From Lepidodermella squamata (lineage: Eukaryota > Gastrotricha): DNA of 64,000 bases. The notes below the pieces were generated by a model. The model worked only from the letters and a program-made list of their open reading frames with translations. It was not told the origin of the DNA and searched no databases. The position numbers were made by a program, and so were the translations under genes. The stretch is taken from assembly GCA_047495785.1 (NCBI GenBank), contig JBLDXI010000007.1:3038001-3102000 (forward strand). Reading direction: 5' to 3'. This document shows, in pieces, positions 31,813 through 44,600 of this stretch; the stretch's first letter is position 1, and the number at the start of each line of letters is the position of its first letter.

Positions 31813-34800
31813 TCACTGACGGGTGATTCGCCAACGCATGGCCGACAAGCCAACGGCTGTATTGTTGAAATCATTGGCGTACATGCCGAACTTCCCCGTC
31901 GACAGGGCTTCACCAGGACGGTAGGGCCCGGTGAGCAACCCATTGATGCAGGTAGGCGAGGCAGCGTACCACCAGCCTGAGAAGGCATACGAACCCAGGC
32001 AGGCTGAATTTGCGGATGGTGGGGAATCTTTAGCCAAGAATATTTGATTATTCATGCTTGTTGCCATTGTGCCTGTTGTCGACAGAACGATGCGGTAGTT
32101 GTCACTGGCTGGTGAGATTTTCAGCGGCTGGCTTGGGCCGCCAAAGAGCGAAGGAAACGACCCACCAGCAATGCTTCCATCAAATGCATAGGTATAGTTG
32201 AATTGGCTTGTCAGTTGGGACATGGTGTCCAAACCCAGCCAATACTCCCCGTTCGGATTACCGAAGAATTGCTGGTACTCATCAAGGCGGCGATTGCTGA
32301 ACCTAGTGACCCCATTGTTACGATTGGCCAAGATCGTCCAACCTCTGTTGCTTGCAGTATCCATTTCGCAGTAAGTCATAGTTGCTATTGAAGTTAATGT
32401 TGGTTGGATTAGGTAGGTTCCACTTGCCCTGTAGCCATTTGTGAATAGGCTAGAACAGTCTCGAGGCATGTAGCAGCTATGGAGGGTTTCCAAACAGCTG
32501 CAGACGTACATGTCCGTATGTGGCATGGCAGCACAGTTCCTGGTCAAGGTGCATCGGGTTGAATCAAGGGTGCAAATGTGATGCAATCTCTGTTTGCACA
32601 ACAAATTTATCCCTCAATGTTATTTGAGCCACGGTACTACTTACAGTTTCAAGCTGAAAAAATGCCGAAGGCACTCTCGTAGTAGAAACTGTAGCCGGGG
32701 CGGCGTTGAAGTTCAATGGATCAGCCTCTGGAATATTGTCATTAAGCTGACATAACCCTGAGCTTGAGTCGAAATTGATGGATCTACATTTTCGATTAGA
32801 TCGGCACAGTTGGAGACACGTAACATAGGTTAAACCAGTGAAGTTGGCGACACTGTGTTGATATACCGCAAAGCCGCTCTGCATCCGATATGAATCAATA
32901 GATGACGCATTGATCATCGAGTTCAATTCTAAATGAATTTATGAAAAGATATGGACGAAGCAAAGGAATAGATTTACTCGAGCCGCAAGGGCCGTCTGTT
33001 ATACTAATATCGTCCAAGCCGAGCTCAGCGTATTGCGATGAAGCCGAATACGTAATTCGGATGTTGAAAGGTGAGTTGGAGCTGATCGTTGTAGAAATGC
33101 GCCGCCAATCGTAACCAGTAGTGCCAGCACGGATTCTGTACACCGCGCTTGAGTTTCTTGATATGGTCAAAGTTCCGACTGATCTCCCACGAAGGTTGTA
33201 GTAAACCTGAAAGCAAACAGTCGATGCGCCTGGGATTGTGGGGCTCACCAGGCTGGCGAAAGAGCCAGCAGGTCCGCCTGTTCCAGGAGCATAGGCGTAG
33301 AAACCACCTGCATAAGCGCCAGTGTTATCGCCTTCCGGACCACTTATGGGAGAACCCGGTGTCTTGCCCCGGCGGACGGTGAATTTGCGATTGGCTGCTG
33401 GATCGTTGATCCAGGCACAGGTGTCACCTCGCTCGAAGCTGCAAGAAAAAGACCGATCTTGAGGGCACGAACCACGGAGTAGAACCACATCATCGATCGC
33501 AATATCACCTCGGTCACCGTTGCCTCGGATCGCTTCGAATGTAAGGATTTGAGGGTGATTCAACTGCAGGGGAACCAACGCGCGTAGCCAATAGTTGGCC
33601 TGTGACCCTGACCGTCCAAAAACTTGAATTTCACGATATGGGGGGTAGTTTCCACCATAAGTTGACGATGCGTTTTGGGGAACGTAGAAAACTCGTAAGG
33701 ATCCGAGATCGCTGCCCCACATGTGGTAGAAAAAGGTGAGGCAGTGGTTGCCAGCAGCGATCGGTGGCATGTGAATTCTAGCTCGTGCCCCAGACTTTAC
33801 ACCGGTTGCGTCAAAGTACAAGTAATATCCCGCGCCTGTTCGTTGGTCTGCATTCGGTCCTGTTAATCCGTTTCCCGCTGGAGTTTCTCCCGTGTTTCGT
33901 TCCCAGTCGCTATCATCAGTTTCATTTTGACGCCACCCGCAGTCCGCAATACTCGTAGGAGAATCGAAGTCACAATCCATGTATCCCATGCAAAGATCAG
34001 TTCCATTTCTAACGTAGATATCATCGATTTGAATTGCTCCGAATCTTTGATAGTGAGTGAAACCGTCAAAGAGAGCCGAGCTGCTCGTAAAGGTCAGTAC
34101 AGTTGGCGTTAGCTCATTCAGCAAAATGCGATGTTCTCGCCACGTTGGCGATTGATCACCCTGAACGGCGAACAAGAATCGCCCGGTTTGATCGCTGAGA
34201 CGAAATTCACCAGCGTCGTAGCCGAACTGAAAATAGTGGAAAATGACGCATCGGAGACCGGCGGGGACGGCTGGACCGCTCAGCCGGGTGACTCCCGTCA
34301 ACGAAGTACCTAGGTCATTATCGGCGTTCAAGTAGTTGCCCTCGCCTGTGTAGTCTGACTGAGGGCCGGTTCGCTGATGCGTGGCTGGAAGGTCGAATGA
34401 GTTGCATGTCCAAACGTCATCGCTAAATCTTATCGGTCGCCATTGCGGCAAGTTCAAGTCAGTGCAATAGAAAAAATTGGCGTCGTTTATCGAATCAGTC
34501 GCATCCTGCCACGTTGGCAGAGGTCGAATGCTGTTTGTTGTATAAGTTGCGTATAGAGAGTTTGGTGTAACAGTACAAGGTCCGTCAAATAGCATAAAAT
34601 CGTCGACAGCTTGGTTAGCCAGGCCTTTTCCGTCGCAAACGCTCCAGATCCGCAAGCTGACGCGATAGTCCACCGGGAAGTTCAGTTCAACTTGAAATGT
34701 TCTCCATGTAAGAGCCGTACCATCAACATTACCGGTTACAACCCAGCCAGGTTGAGGAGCCATACCGGGCGTGACTGCTGTTATTACTTCAATTTTATTG

Positions 34801-37800
34801 GAGGAAGCTGATCGGTAGCTACGGAAGCGGAAGCATCGCGGCCCTGTTGGTTTGATAATTGGCGAGCTAAGTTCTGTATACAAGCTTGTGCAGGTTGGCG
34901 TTGCTTTATCTGCAGTCATCAAGTAGTAGCCACGGGTATCTAGTATAGTTCTTTCAACTCCATTCCATGATGAATAAGGCTTAACTTACTTCCCTGGTTC
35001 CAGTCCCAATTTGGACCATTTTGTTTGAAGTCATTTTCCCATTGGCCCCCAAGGCCTGACCAGACATCAATATCCATGGAGCCTCCTGTAACGGGGTCAT
35101 CTCCGTCACCATCCACATTCCACCAACCACACAAATGCTTGTTATCGAACGTGCAGTTGAATGTTAAATACTGGGCTTTCAGTTTATCGACCTCGCAAAC
35201 TAATGCTCTCGTTGTTGTTGATGATATGCCGAGAAAACCAGCTGAGCTCATCGCCATGTACCCAGCGGATCCCGGGTTTCCTGATGCCCAAGCTTATGAA
35301 ATGAGCATTTCAGCTGAGTAAACTTGTTTGGAAAAAGAAAAATAGCAACTAACGCAAAAATTGGATTGGATAACCGTCTGCGTCAAGCCAATCGGTTCCA
35401 GATTTCCATCCGTCTATGACGATTGTTGTAGATCCGATTATGGTTTTCAAAAAATTGAGCTCGGCTTGGTTCTCCGGTCTTGCTGGTGTTGAGTGAAATC
35501 GTCTACGGCACCACCAGACCGCATTAAACGAACCGGTTGGAACAGCAGTGACTTGCAGCAACGGGTAGTAGCATTTCCTGCCAAATTCGACCCAATCTTT
35601 TGGGCACGGCGCTGAATAACGATGGTAATGACTTCAAATCTCTGAATATCACGTGCGAATAACCTGGTGAGTCACAGAAACCTTCCGTGACACGTATGTT
35701 GTCAATCGCAACATCTGAGTATTTCGAGATGCCAGTTGCAGAAGTGATGGAAATCTGCAAGATATGGCGGCTAATCTTGAAACCAGCTGATTCACAACTT
35801 ATATTATTAATACCTGGTCAGGAGAGCTAAGGTATATTGTTTTCGTAGCCAATCGCCATTGTTTCAATTGGAAGCCACTTCTGCGCCAGAACTGTTGCCC
35901 AGAAATGAATAACGATGCGGCTAGATAATTGGCGTCAGCTCCCGCCATGTAATACCAGAACGAGATGCATCGCCAGCCAGGCTGTATCACAGGAGATATT
36001 AGCCGGGCCACCTTACTATTGAGACCAATTGCAGCAGCGTTCATCAAAGCGTATTGGTCAAGTGCTAATCAAAAAAGAAGAATCAACTACAAACATGGAA
36101 GTATAGCGAGAATGCATTTTAGAGACGAAGGCGAGTGCTAAATTTGCTTTTTAGGTCTCCTTTACGTTGAACTCACCATCGCTTCGCTGCTTTGAAATTC
36201 CGAAACGTGGACCTGTTGTGAAAATCTGAGGTTGCCCCGTGGGCGTAGCGTCATGCCCCAAGGTCCAGTCGCCATCGTCGTTAGTATCTTGAGTCCAACC
36301 GCAGAAATCAGAGTCGAAATCGCAGTTGACTTCGCCAACTTGTCGACTGGTTTCATTGTACATTGCCGAGTCCATGAGGTATGACTGGCACATGCCCATA
36401 AGTTGCGATATTTCGTCCTGCATTAACATTCTTGCGTAAACCGTCAAGCATGCAACTTTTGCTTTCAAGTTTTCCCCACTATTTATCCGTTTTCCGAGAT
36501 TGAAGCCGTATGTCGACGCGACGCTGGGCACTGAGTTCCACATTCCAAGTAGAGCTGAGTCGCGAAACATTGCAACTTGCCCGTTCTTTGAATCATATCT
36601 TACTGTGACGAACTGCCACTGTTGCCAATTGTAACCATCCACAGCTGTATAAAATCCATTCTGAAAATTGACGAAAAACGTAGAGGCATAGACCCAGATA
36701 TGGAAACCAGGTTGATTTCCTGCGACTAGATATTCAAGAAGCGGACCGCCAGCAGAGTCCATGTTTTTCACGTAACACGAAATTGTCCAAGATCCTGTTC
36801 CCAGGTTTAGATCAGCGTAAGGAAAGTTGATGTAGCTGTTCGTGTCGTTCCCAATCTGAAACGCAGTATTTGGAACGCCGAAGGGTCCATCAGTCAACAC
36901 GACATTTGATGACTTGGGAACACCATGAAGCTCGTTGCCACTAATATCCAGTGTTCCGGTCAGTCCCGTAAGAGGCCAAAACCCATAGAGTTCAGGAAAA
37001 ATTGCAGGTCTACGATGGCCAGACAAGCACGCATCCATGACGTCTTTTATTTGGGCTGAATTTAGCGCAACCTGATACATGGACAAGCACGACATTTGCC
37101 CTACCCATGGAACCTTGTCAGACGCAGTCCACGGTATGCCCAACAGGAAGCCAAGTGTGGGAGATATCCCAACGTTGACTGCTCCGGTGACCCTTGAGTA
37201 AATTTGAGCCCCGTTGGAATAGAACAACAATTTGCCATCTCTCTTATCAAAAGTTACTGACAGAAAGATCCACTGCGAGTAGTCAATACCGTCGACAACT
37301 GGATCTACGCCTTGATTGCTGTTGGCAAATATGTTAACGTGGAATTGAGTAGCAGTGCCGTGTCGGTACACGCTCAAACCACCGTAACCGGCCTCGCCGA
37401 ACATTAAAATGCCCATCCGACTCGCAGTGGATGACTTCACAAAAACATTGATAGTAAAAGCGCTTTTCATGGCAGTGAAGTCGCTGACAACAGAACCCCA
37501 AGCGTTTGAAGCTCCGTTGAAATTCAATGCTGTATTAGTTATGTTACTGGGACCGGTTGTGACTGTAATACCCGCGATCTGATCGAAGACGCCGTGTCTT
37601 TGATTTCCGCTGATGTCCTCGAATACCTTGTTGCTGTCGTAGCCATCCAAGGGCCACCATCCCATCAGACTATTCGGGGCGAAAACTTCGTATTGACGCT
37701 GAAGTTTGCTGCACATAACCTTGACCTGCGCCAGCTCTTCAGCTGTCAAAGTTTTGTTATAGATACTCAGACAAGAAAGACGCGAAATCGAAGGTTTTCC

Positions 37801-39301
37801 GCCATTACTAAGGCGATTATCGCGGTAGCCAACAAGAAATCCTTGTCCTGATGGCGATACTGCATATGTAGCAGTCTTTTGCCCTTTGATTATGTTGTCC
37901 TGAAGGGCGGTGACCGTTTTCGTTGTAGCATCGAATTGGGCGGAGATGAATTGGTATTTGTCTACAGATGGGTATGTCCAAGTGATGTAATCCGACCCAC
38001 CACTCTGTAGCTGTGGATTGAACCACACGCTACCTGGAGCATCATAGCTTACATGGACGCCAAATCCCCCGCTCGCCGGATTATAAAGCCACTCTGCTAA
38101 CGCTGTTGATAATCGCGACTGGGCGAAGAGTGATATAGCGTAGCTGCCAGTCAGAGTAGTTGACGCTTGACATGTTGGACTTGTCATGTTGAGATAGGCC
38201 TGATTGAAGTACAGCCCGCCTCCAATCGAGCCAAAAGGGCCATAGGCTGGCGTGATGCTCCCTGTCGTTGGATACACTAAAGGGTCGCAACCGCCAATCA
38301 AGTCTCTTCCTCTGTGAGCCGCTGTCATAGGCCACAGTCCGATCAGATTTTCCGGTTTGTACAACGAATATCGCTCTGTTTTCAATTCCAATTGAAAAAA
38401 CTGTTCGATTTTACGCTAATTTTACCTTTGGATATTAGGCGCCAATAGATTTGATAGCCGTAGCTGACTGCTTTGTGATCCGACGTGAATGTTATCTTGA
38501 CGTCAACTCCGTACAGTCGAAGAGTTCCCGGATTCCCGGCAAATGATTTGTAAGATACCCAGTTGCCCCAAGCCGCATCTCCGACGGAAAAGGTCAGGCT
38601 GTCCCCATCTTCCAGATCATACTGATTAGTGACAAGTTCCACCGAATCAACAGACTGATCGACATCGATGATCACACTACACTGCACGTTAGTCGGGTAC
38701 GGATCCGGAAAAAAGGGTGAAGTCAGCACTCCATGTCTTGAGGTGTTCGGGAAAATGTATGGTTGTGGGCTCAGTTCACAGCCGAACACAGCTCGCTGAT
38801 ATGTCCAGGTCAGTCGAAATTTTGCAGGGTCAGAATAATAAGCGTAGTAGCTATAAGTGTCACTAGACCATCTCATCTGGAAATGACCAACGTTCCTTTG
38901 GCTGTTGAACCAATCTCCACCGATATGCATCCACGTATCCACAAGCTGAAAAATATGCAAGATTACGTCCGATGACTGTAATATGATAAGCAATTAACGT
39001 AATTATAGCCGGATCCAGTATTTGTCCAGCCTTGAAGTCTGTCACCGCCTGATCCGTCGTGATTCCATTCGAGTACCCTGAATGAAATGTAGTCGTAGTA
39101 GGGGTTGGCGACCTTGAACTCGAAATTGCACGAGACCCCCATTCTGTAGTAGTTCGGATACCTATCACTTTGAATATAGCCCCACTTTTGAACCGAAGCG
39201 TCGATTGATACAGGGGATGAACATAGAGTATACGAATCTCCCGGTGCTTCGTGAGAAATTTGTATAAACGCGCTGACAACAACACCCAGCGCGAACAACA
39301 T
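31813..39301 (-). CDS. Secreted CUB-LamG-MAM-CTLD-PAN-fibrinogen mosaic protein 1
   Basis: Ten exons on the minus strand: 39301-38999, 38945-38426, 38375-36177, 36064-35814, 35754-35664, 35611-35354, 35292-34990, 34939-32978, 32928-32645, 32589-31813; 2,315 aa. All phases agree and all introns are GT..AG (49-112 nt). Approximate order: signal peptide 1-20; CUB1 25-150; CUB2 155-270; three LamG-like jelly-roll domains 280-955 (each opening GLWP/GWWPL/GFWPL); MAM1 968-1120; C-type lectin-like domain 1122-1240 (CPKDW...WCRRR); MAM2-5 1245-1960; PAN/apple 1970-2040; fibrinogen C-terminal domain 2085-2315 (DCSSLFTNGY, CEMDT, FSGWWY). No membrane segment, so probably secreted and adhesive, lectin-like or immune. 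An in-frame upstream Met at 39370 is possible, but the signal peptide favours 39301. Confidence 0.88.
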
Positions 39302-40387
39302 TTCTCTTTTGAAAAATTTCGGATGAGATAACGGAGCTATATTATTGAATGAAAGAGGATTTGTTTTCACAAAATGACAGTTTTCAATGAACGCGCGTTC
39401 CCCTAAAAATTGCGAAAAACGCGTGTTCCGCTAGCTATTCCAGCGCAACGCGCTTTCATCTGTTGCGCGCATTCCCCTACGACATCTATACATGTATAAT
39501 GACAGCAAGGGTTAGAGACTTTCAGAGCTGGAAATTCTAATTTAGTTCACACAGGCAGGTATCAAATGACTGGTTTGACACTAGCGGGAGCAGCGCAAGT
39601 ACTAGAAAAACTGTCTCGACTATATCGCGAGGAAGTTGTTTCATGATGAGCAAATATTCGCGGATCTAGATATTCGCATTACTTCGCGTCAAAGCCGCGA
39701 AAAAGAACAGTTTTACGGGAATTGCGCTGTAGTTAGGTGTCACAGAACCGAGAACAAAGTAACCGCTCACTTTGTTTCCACATGGGGCGATAGGGTGCTC
39801 AATCGGGACCCTAAAGATAACGGCAGCTTATCTCAAACCAAGAGTTATCTTGGCTATGCTAAATGTAAAGCATAGCTTACTCATCCGGTCCAGGAGTCAG
39901 CCTATCCCATACCAGCGATCTGATTTCCAATCTATCAGATTCTATCGAACTTCGCTTAGTAAAAACTTCAATAAACGAATTTTACTTTGGGGTTCAACGT
40001 TGTTTATCGGGGGTGTGCGTAATACAAAACCTTCAACGGATTGTTTACATGAAACAAAAAAGTTATGTGAAAGTAGACCACGGAGGTTGTTCATGCGGGA
40101 AGTAAATACATTCGGTTCATGTAAAAGCGCTGTTTCTGCAATGTCTCATGGAGTACAGCTTGCTTCGTCAAGACAAATGTAGTGACGTATGACATGACGG
40201 ATGGCAATATTGCGCCGAGTTTTATCTGTTGGGGAACTGTTTTGTTAAATTATTAATCATTTCACGGAAAGGCACATGGTCGCTTACTTCCTGAATGAAC
40301 TTTAATATTTATGCCTTATTCCTTCTGATGGTTCAAGGACATCAGATAGGTGTGATACTCATACGATAAGTGATTATTCATGCTTTT
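39302..40387. other. Intergenic upstream of mosaic gene 1
   Basis: Upstream (5') flank of the minus-strand mosaic gene. Plus-strand frames here (for example 39636-39875) resemble nothing I know. GCGCG-containing sequence at about 39390-39475. Confidence 0.4.
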
Positions 40388-40505
40388 AGCGGCTGACTTG
40401 GTGATCGACCCATCTCACCATAGTGATACATTGTGAACGCTCAATGAGCCCCCAGTTCCTTTCAAGCATTTGTTTGCGCTGAACAAATAGCTTCATCACC
40501 TTGGA
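40388..40505 (-). promoter_or_regulatory. Block shared upstream of both mosaic genes (1)
   Basis: AGCGGCTGACTT then CCATCTCACCATAGTGATAC and TTGTGAACGCTC occur in the same order at 49383-49500. This copy is about 1.09 kb upstream of its start codon; the other is about 0.22 kb upstream. It could be a retained promoter or enhancer segment of the duplication unit, or just a repeat. Confidence 0.4.
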
Positions 40506-41534
40506 ATGAAATACTGCCCAGGGTGATCGGGGTTGAATTAATGCATTTTCCGAATTCTGAGTGCTCCTCAATGGAATATTTAAAACGTTGGAAGTGAAGG
40601 CAAGACGGAAACATTATTAATTTACCGTAATTCTCGAAATGCCAGCTAATAAATGTTAGATGTTAAATTTTTGCGCGATAACGCTATCGAGTTTTTCTCA
40701 GCCTTTATTTCGGTTAAATTTATGTCACTAAACACTGATAGGACAGCTCGATATGGGGCCAATCATGCTCCAATCTTGATCCAAGTGCATCTGGTAATGC
40801 CTATGTTGATGAAAGTTGGAAAAATACGTATTAGATATATGTCTCAAAATGTGGTTTAGTTTTATAGCCTCTACATAGCTACGCAAGCCCTTGAGAGCGA
40901 GGTTCGACTCCCGGCGACAGCAGTCGTTGCGGAAAAAAATCGAACAGGATGAGCGTCATCTATCATCCACTCGCTTTCGGGCCTGCGGTCGACCAAGCCG
41001 CCAGAAAGTGGTACCGCTTTGCGGGTAATGGGCTGAAATGCTGCGAACACCTAGCCCCAGATCCAGCATGCATACCTCGAGATGGGTTCCAGTTTACGCT
41101 CAGGGCCTAGAAAGGGAAATGAGCGCCTCAGTATTTTCCCACAGGAACTTGCTACCCAATGTCTCAAAATCATTGAGAACAAAGACCAGGGTAAAGCTAA
41201 AGTTAAAATTTTGATCTGCATTATTAAATCAAGTGCTTCCCAAAACGAATATCTCCGTCGTTCACCAAATAAAATTTGAGGTAGGCAATTGCTGCTAAGT
41301 CTTGATCACGTCAAAATGAATGAAAGCGTAGTGAAAACGAGGTTTTTGTATCGTAACAACGGTTGAGTTGCCCACCTCAAATCTTATACCATGTGAAAGA
41401 GCAGCTCGCGTTCTATATACCTGCAAAATTTGGTGAACGATGGAGGTGGAGACGTTTGGAGTGATCCATAGTGAGTGATCTATATTTAGTAAACCCGTTG
41501 AGTTGCAGATGCTGAGGAATTAATGCAATAGCTG
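40506..41534. other. Intergenic between mosaic genes
   Basis: No gene recognised. A tRNA B-box-like GGTTCGACTCC occurs at about 40902, but no cloverleaf forms around it. Confidence 0.4.
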
Positions 41535-41540
41535 TTTATT
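41535..41540 (-). terminator. Poly(A) signal AATAAA (minus strand)
   Basis: TTTATT on the plus strand in the 3' flank of mosaic gene 2. The surrounding sequence is recognisably similar to the 3' flank of gene 1. Confidence 0.5.
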
Positions 41541-41694
41541 ATCACCCAGCAAAATCTTTCTTCAGTCACAAAGAACTGCGAGTATCCCTGTGACTGAGTC
41601 ATGACAATTTTACTCTAAGTTAAACATAAAATATCACGATTTCCGAATCGACGGAAACTCTTTAGAAAAAGTCGTTGTTAAATTTGTCTGCATT

Positions 41695-44600
41695 TCACTG
41701 ACGGGTGATTCGCCAACGCATGGCCGACAAGCCAACGGCTGTATTGTTGAAATCATTGGCGTACATGCCGAACTTCCCCGTCGACAGGGCTTCACCCGGA
41801 CGGTAGGGCCCGGTGAGTAGCCCATTGATGCAGGTAGGCGAGGCAGCGTACCACCAGCCTGAGAAGGCGTACGAAGCCAGACAGGCTGAATTTGCGGATG
41901 GTGGGGAATCTTTAGCCAAGAATAGTTGATTATTCATGCTTGTGGCCATTGTGCCAGTTGTTGATAGGGCGATGCGGTAGTTGTCACTGGCTGGTGAGAT
42001 TTTCAGCGGCTGGCTTGCACCGCCAAAGAACGAAGTAAACGATACACCAGCAATGCTCCCATCAAAAGCATAGGTATAGTTGAATTGGCTTGTCAGTTGG
42101 GACATGATGTCCAAACCTAACCAATACTCTCCGTTCGGATTACCGAAGAATTGCTGGTACTCATCAAGCCGGCGATTGCTGAACCTTGTGACACCGTTAT
42201 TTCTATTGGCCATAACAGTCCATCCTCTGTTGGTTACCGTATCCATTTCACAGTAAGTCATAGTTGCTATTGAAGTTAGTGCTGGCTGGATAAGATAGGT
42301 TCCACTTGCCCGGTAGCCATTGGTGAATAGGCTAGAGCAGTCCCGAGGCATGTAGCAGCTTTGACGGGGCTCTAAACATCGGCAGACATACATGTCTGTA
42401 TGTGGCATGGCGACGCAATTTCTGGTTAGGGTGCATCGAGTTGAATCAAGGGTGCAAATATGACGCAATCTCTGTGGCAAGAAACAATAAATAATGTGAA
42501 TTTCTGGTAATGCTTTATTTATGACATCTTACCGCCTCCAGTTGGAAAAAAGCTGACGCTATTCTGGTTAAAGAAACTGTAGCAGGGGCGACGTTGAAGT
42601 TCATAGGATCTGCCTCTGGAATGTCGTCATTAAGCTGACATAAGCCTGAGCTTGAGTCAAAATTGAACGATCTGCATGTACGATTCGCTCGGCAAAGTTG
42701 CAAGCATGCCACGTACGTCACGCCAGTAACGTTAGCAATACCGTGCTGATAAACTGCGAAGCCTGTCTGGCTGGGATAGGAGTCTATGGATGATCCATTG
42801 CTTGCAGCATTAGGATCTAAAAGAAATATATATGAATGAACGAATCATGATCAAAATATGCGGAACTAACTCGAGGCACAAGGACCATCTGTGACACTTA
42901 TATCATCCAGACCGAGCTCAGCGTATTGTGATGAAGCAGAATATGTGATTTGGATGTTAAATGGCACGTTTGATCTTATCGTTGTCACAATTCGCCGCCA
43001 ATCGTAACCAGTAGTTCCACCTCGAACTCTGTAGACAACATCTGAGTTTCTTGACACAGTCAACACTCCTATGGATCTTCCACGAAGGTTGTAGGAAACC
43101 TGGAAGCATACAGTAGATGCGCCTGGGATTGTGGGGCTTATAAGTCTGGCGAAAGAACCAGTCGGGCCGCCAGTTCCTGGAGCGTAGGCATAGAAACCAC
43201 CCGCATAATCTCCTGTGTTATCACCCTCTGGACCGCTTATAGGAGAACCCGGTGTCTTGCCGCGGCGGACGGTGAATTTACGGTTTGCAGTTCTGTCGAT
43301 GATCCAGGCGCAAGTGTCGCCCCTTTCAAAGCTGCAAGAAAATGACCGATCTTGAGGACATGATCCACGGAGTAGAACAACATCATCGATGGCGATATCA
43401 CCCCGATCACCGTTGCCTCGGATGGCTTCAAATGTCATGACCTGAGGATGATTAAACTGCAAGGGAACCATCGCCCGCAGCCAATAGTTTGCCTGTGACC
43501 CTGACCGTGCGAAAACCTGAATTTCGTTATACGGAGGGAAGTTGCCGCCATAAGTTGATGATAGGTTTTTGGGGACGTAGAAAACTCGTAAGGTTCCGAC
43601 ATCGCTGCCCCACATGTGGTAGAAAAATGTGAGGCAGTGGTTGCCAGCAGCGATCGGTGGCATGTGAATTCTTGCTCTCGCTCCAGGCCTTACACCGGTT
43701 GCGTCAAAGTACATGTAATGGCCAGCTCCTGTCCGCTGGTCAGCATTTGGTCCTGTCAATCCGTTGCCTGCTGGAGTTTCACCTTTGTTGCGTACCCAGT
43801 CGCTATCATCCGTTTCATTCTGACGCCATCCACAGTCCGCAATACTGGTGGCGGTATCGAAGTCACAATCCATATATCCCATGCAAAGATCAGTTCCATT
43901 TCTGACGTAGATGTCATCGATTTGAATGGCGCCGAATCTTTGATAGTGAGTGAAACCGTCAAAGAGAGCCGAGCTACTCGTAAAGGTCAGTACAGTTGGC
44001 GTTAGCTGATTCAGCAAGATACGGTGTTCCCGCCACGTTGGCAACTGATCACCCTGAACAGCGAACAAGAAACGCCCGGTTTGATCGCTGAGACGGAATT
44101 CGCCAGCGTCGTAGCCGAACTGGAAATAGTGGAAAATGACACAGCGGAGTCCGGCGGGAACTGCTGGACCGCTCAGCCGGGTGACTCCCGTCAACGAAGT
44201 GCCCAGGTCATTATCGGCGTTCAAGTAGTTGCCTTCCCCCGTGTAGTCTGACTGGGGGCCGGTTCGCTGATGCGTGGCCGGAAGGTCAAATGAGTCGCAC
44301 GTCCAAACGTCATCGCTAAATCTTATCGGTCGCCACTGTGGCAAGTTCAAGTCAGTGCAATAGAAAAAATTGGCGTCGTTTATCGAATCGGTCGCATCCT
44401 GCCAAGATGGCAGCGGTCGAATGCTGTTTGTTGTATAGGTAGCGTATTGAGAGTTTGGCGTCACAGTACAAGGTCCGTCAAATAACATGAAATCGTCGAC
44501 AGCTTGGTTAGCCAGGCCTTTTCCGTCGCAAACACTCCAGATGCGGATCACGATTCGATACTCCACTTGGTAATTCAATTCGACCTGGAATGTTCTCCAT

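Noticed and set aside
39636-40182. Plus-strand frames of 79 and 136 codons upstream of mosaic gene 1
   Set aside because: No recognisable domain, no splice partners, and no counterpart upstream of mosaic gene 2.
40840-40960. tRNA or tRNA-derived SINE suggested by a B-box-like GGTTCGACTCC and a weak A-box-like TGGTTTAGT
   Set aside because: The T-stem does not pair well and no acceptor or anticodon arm can be drawn, so there is no supportable tRNA gene.
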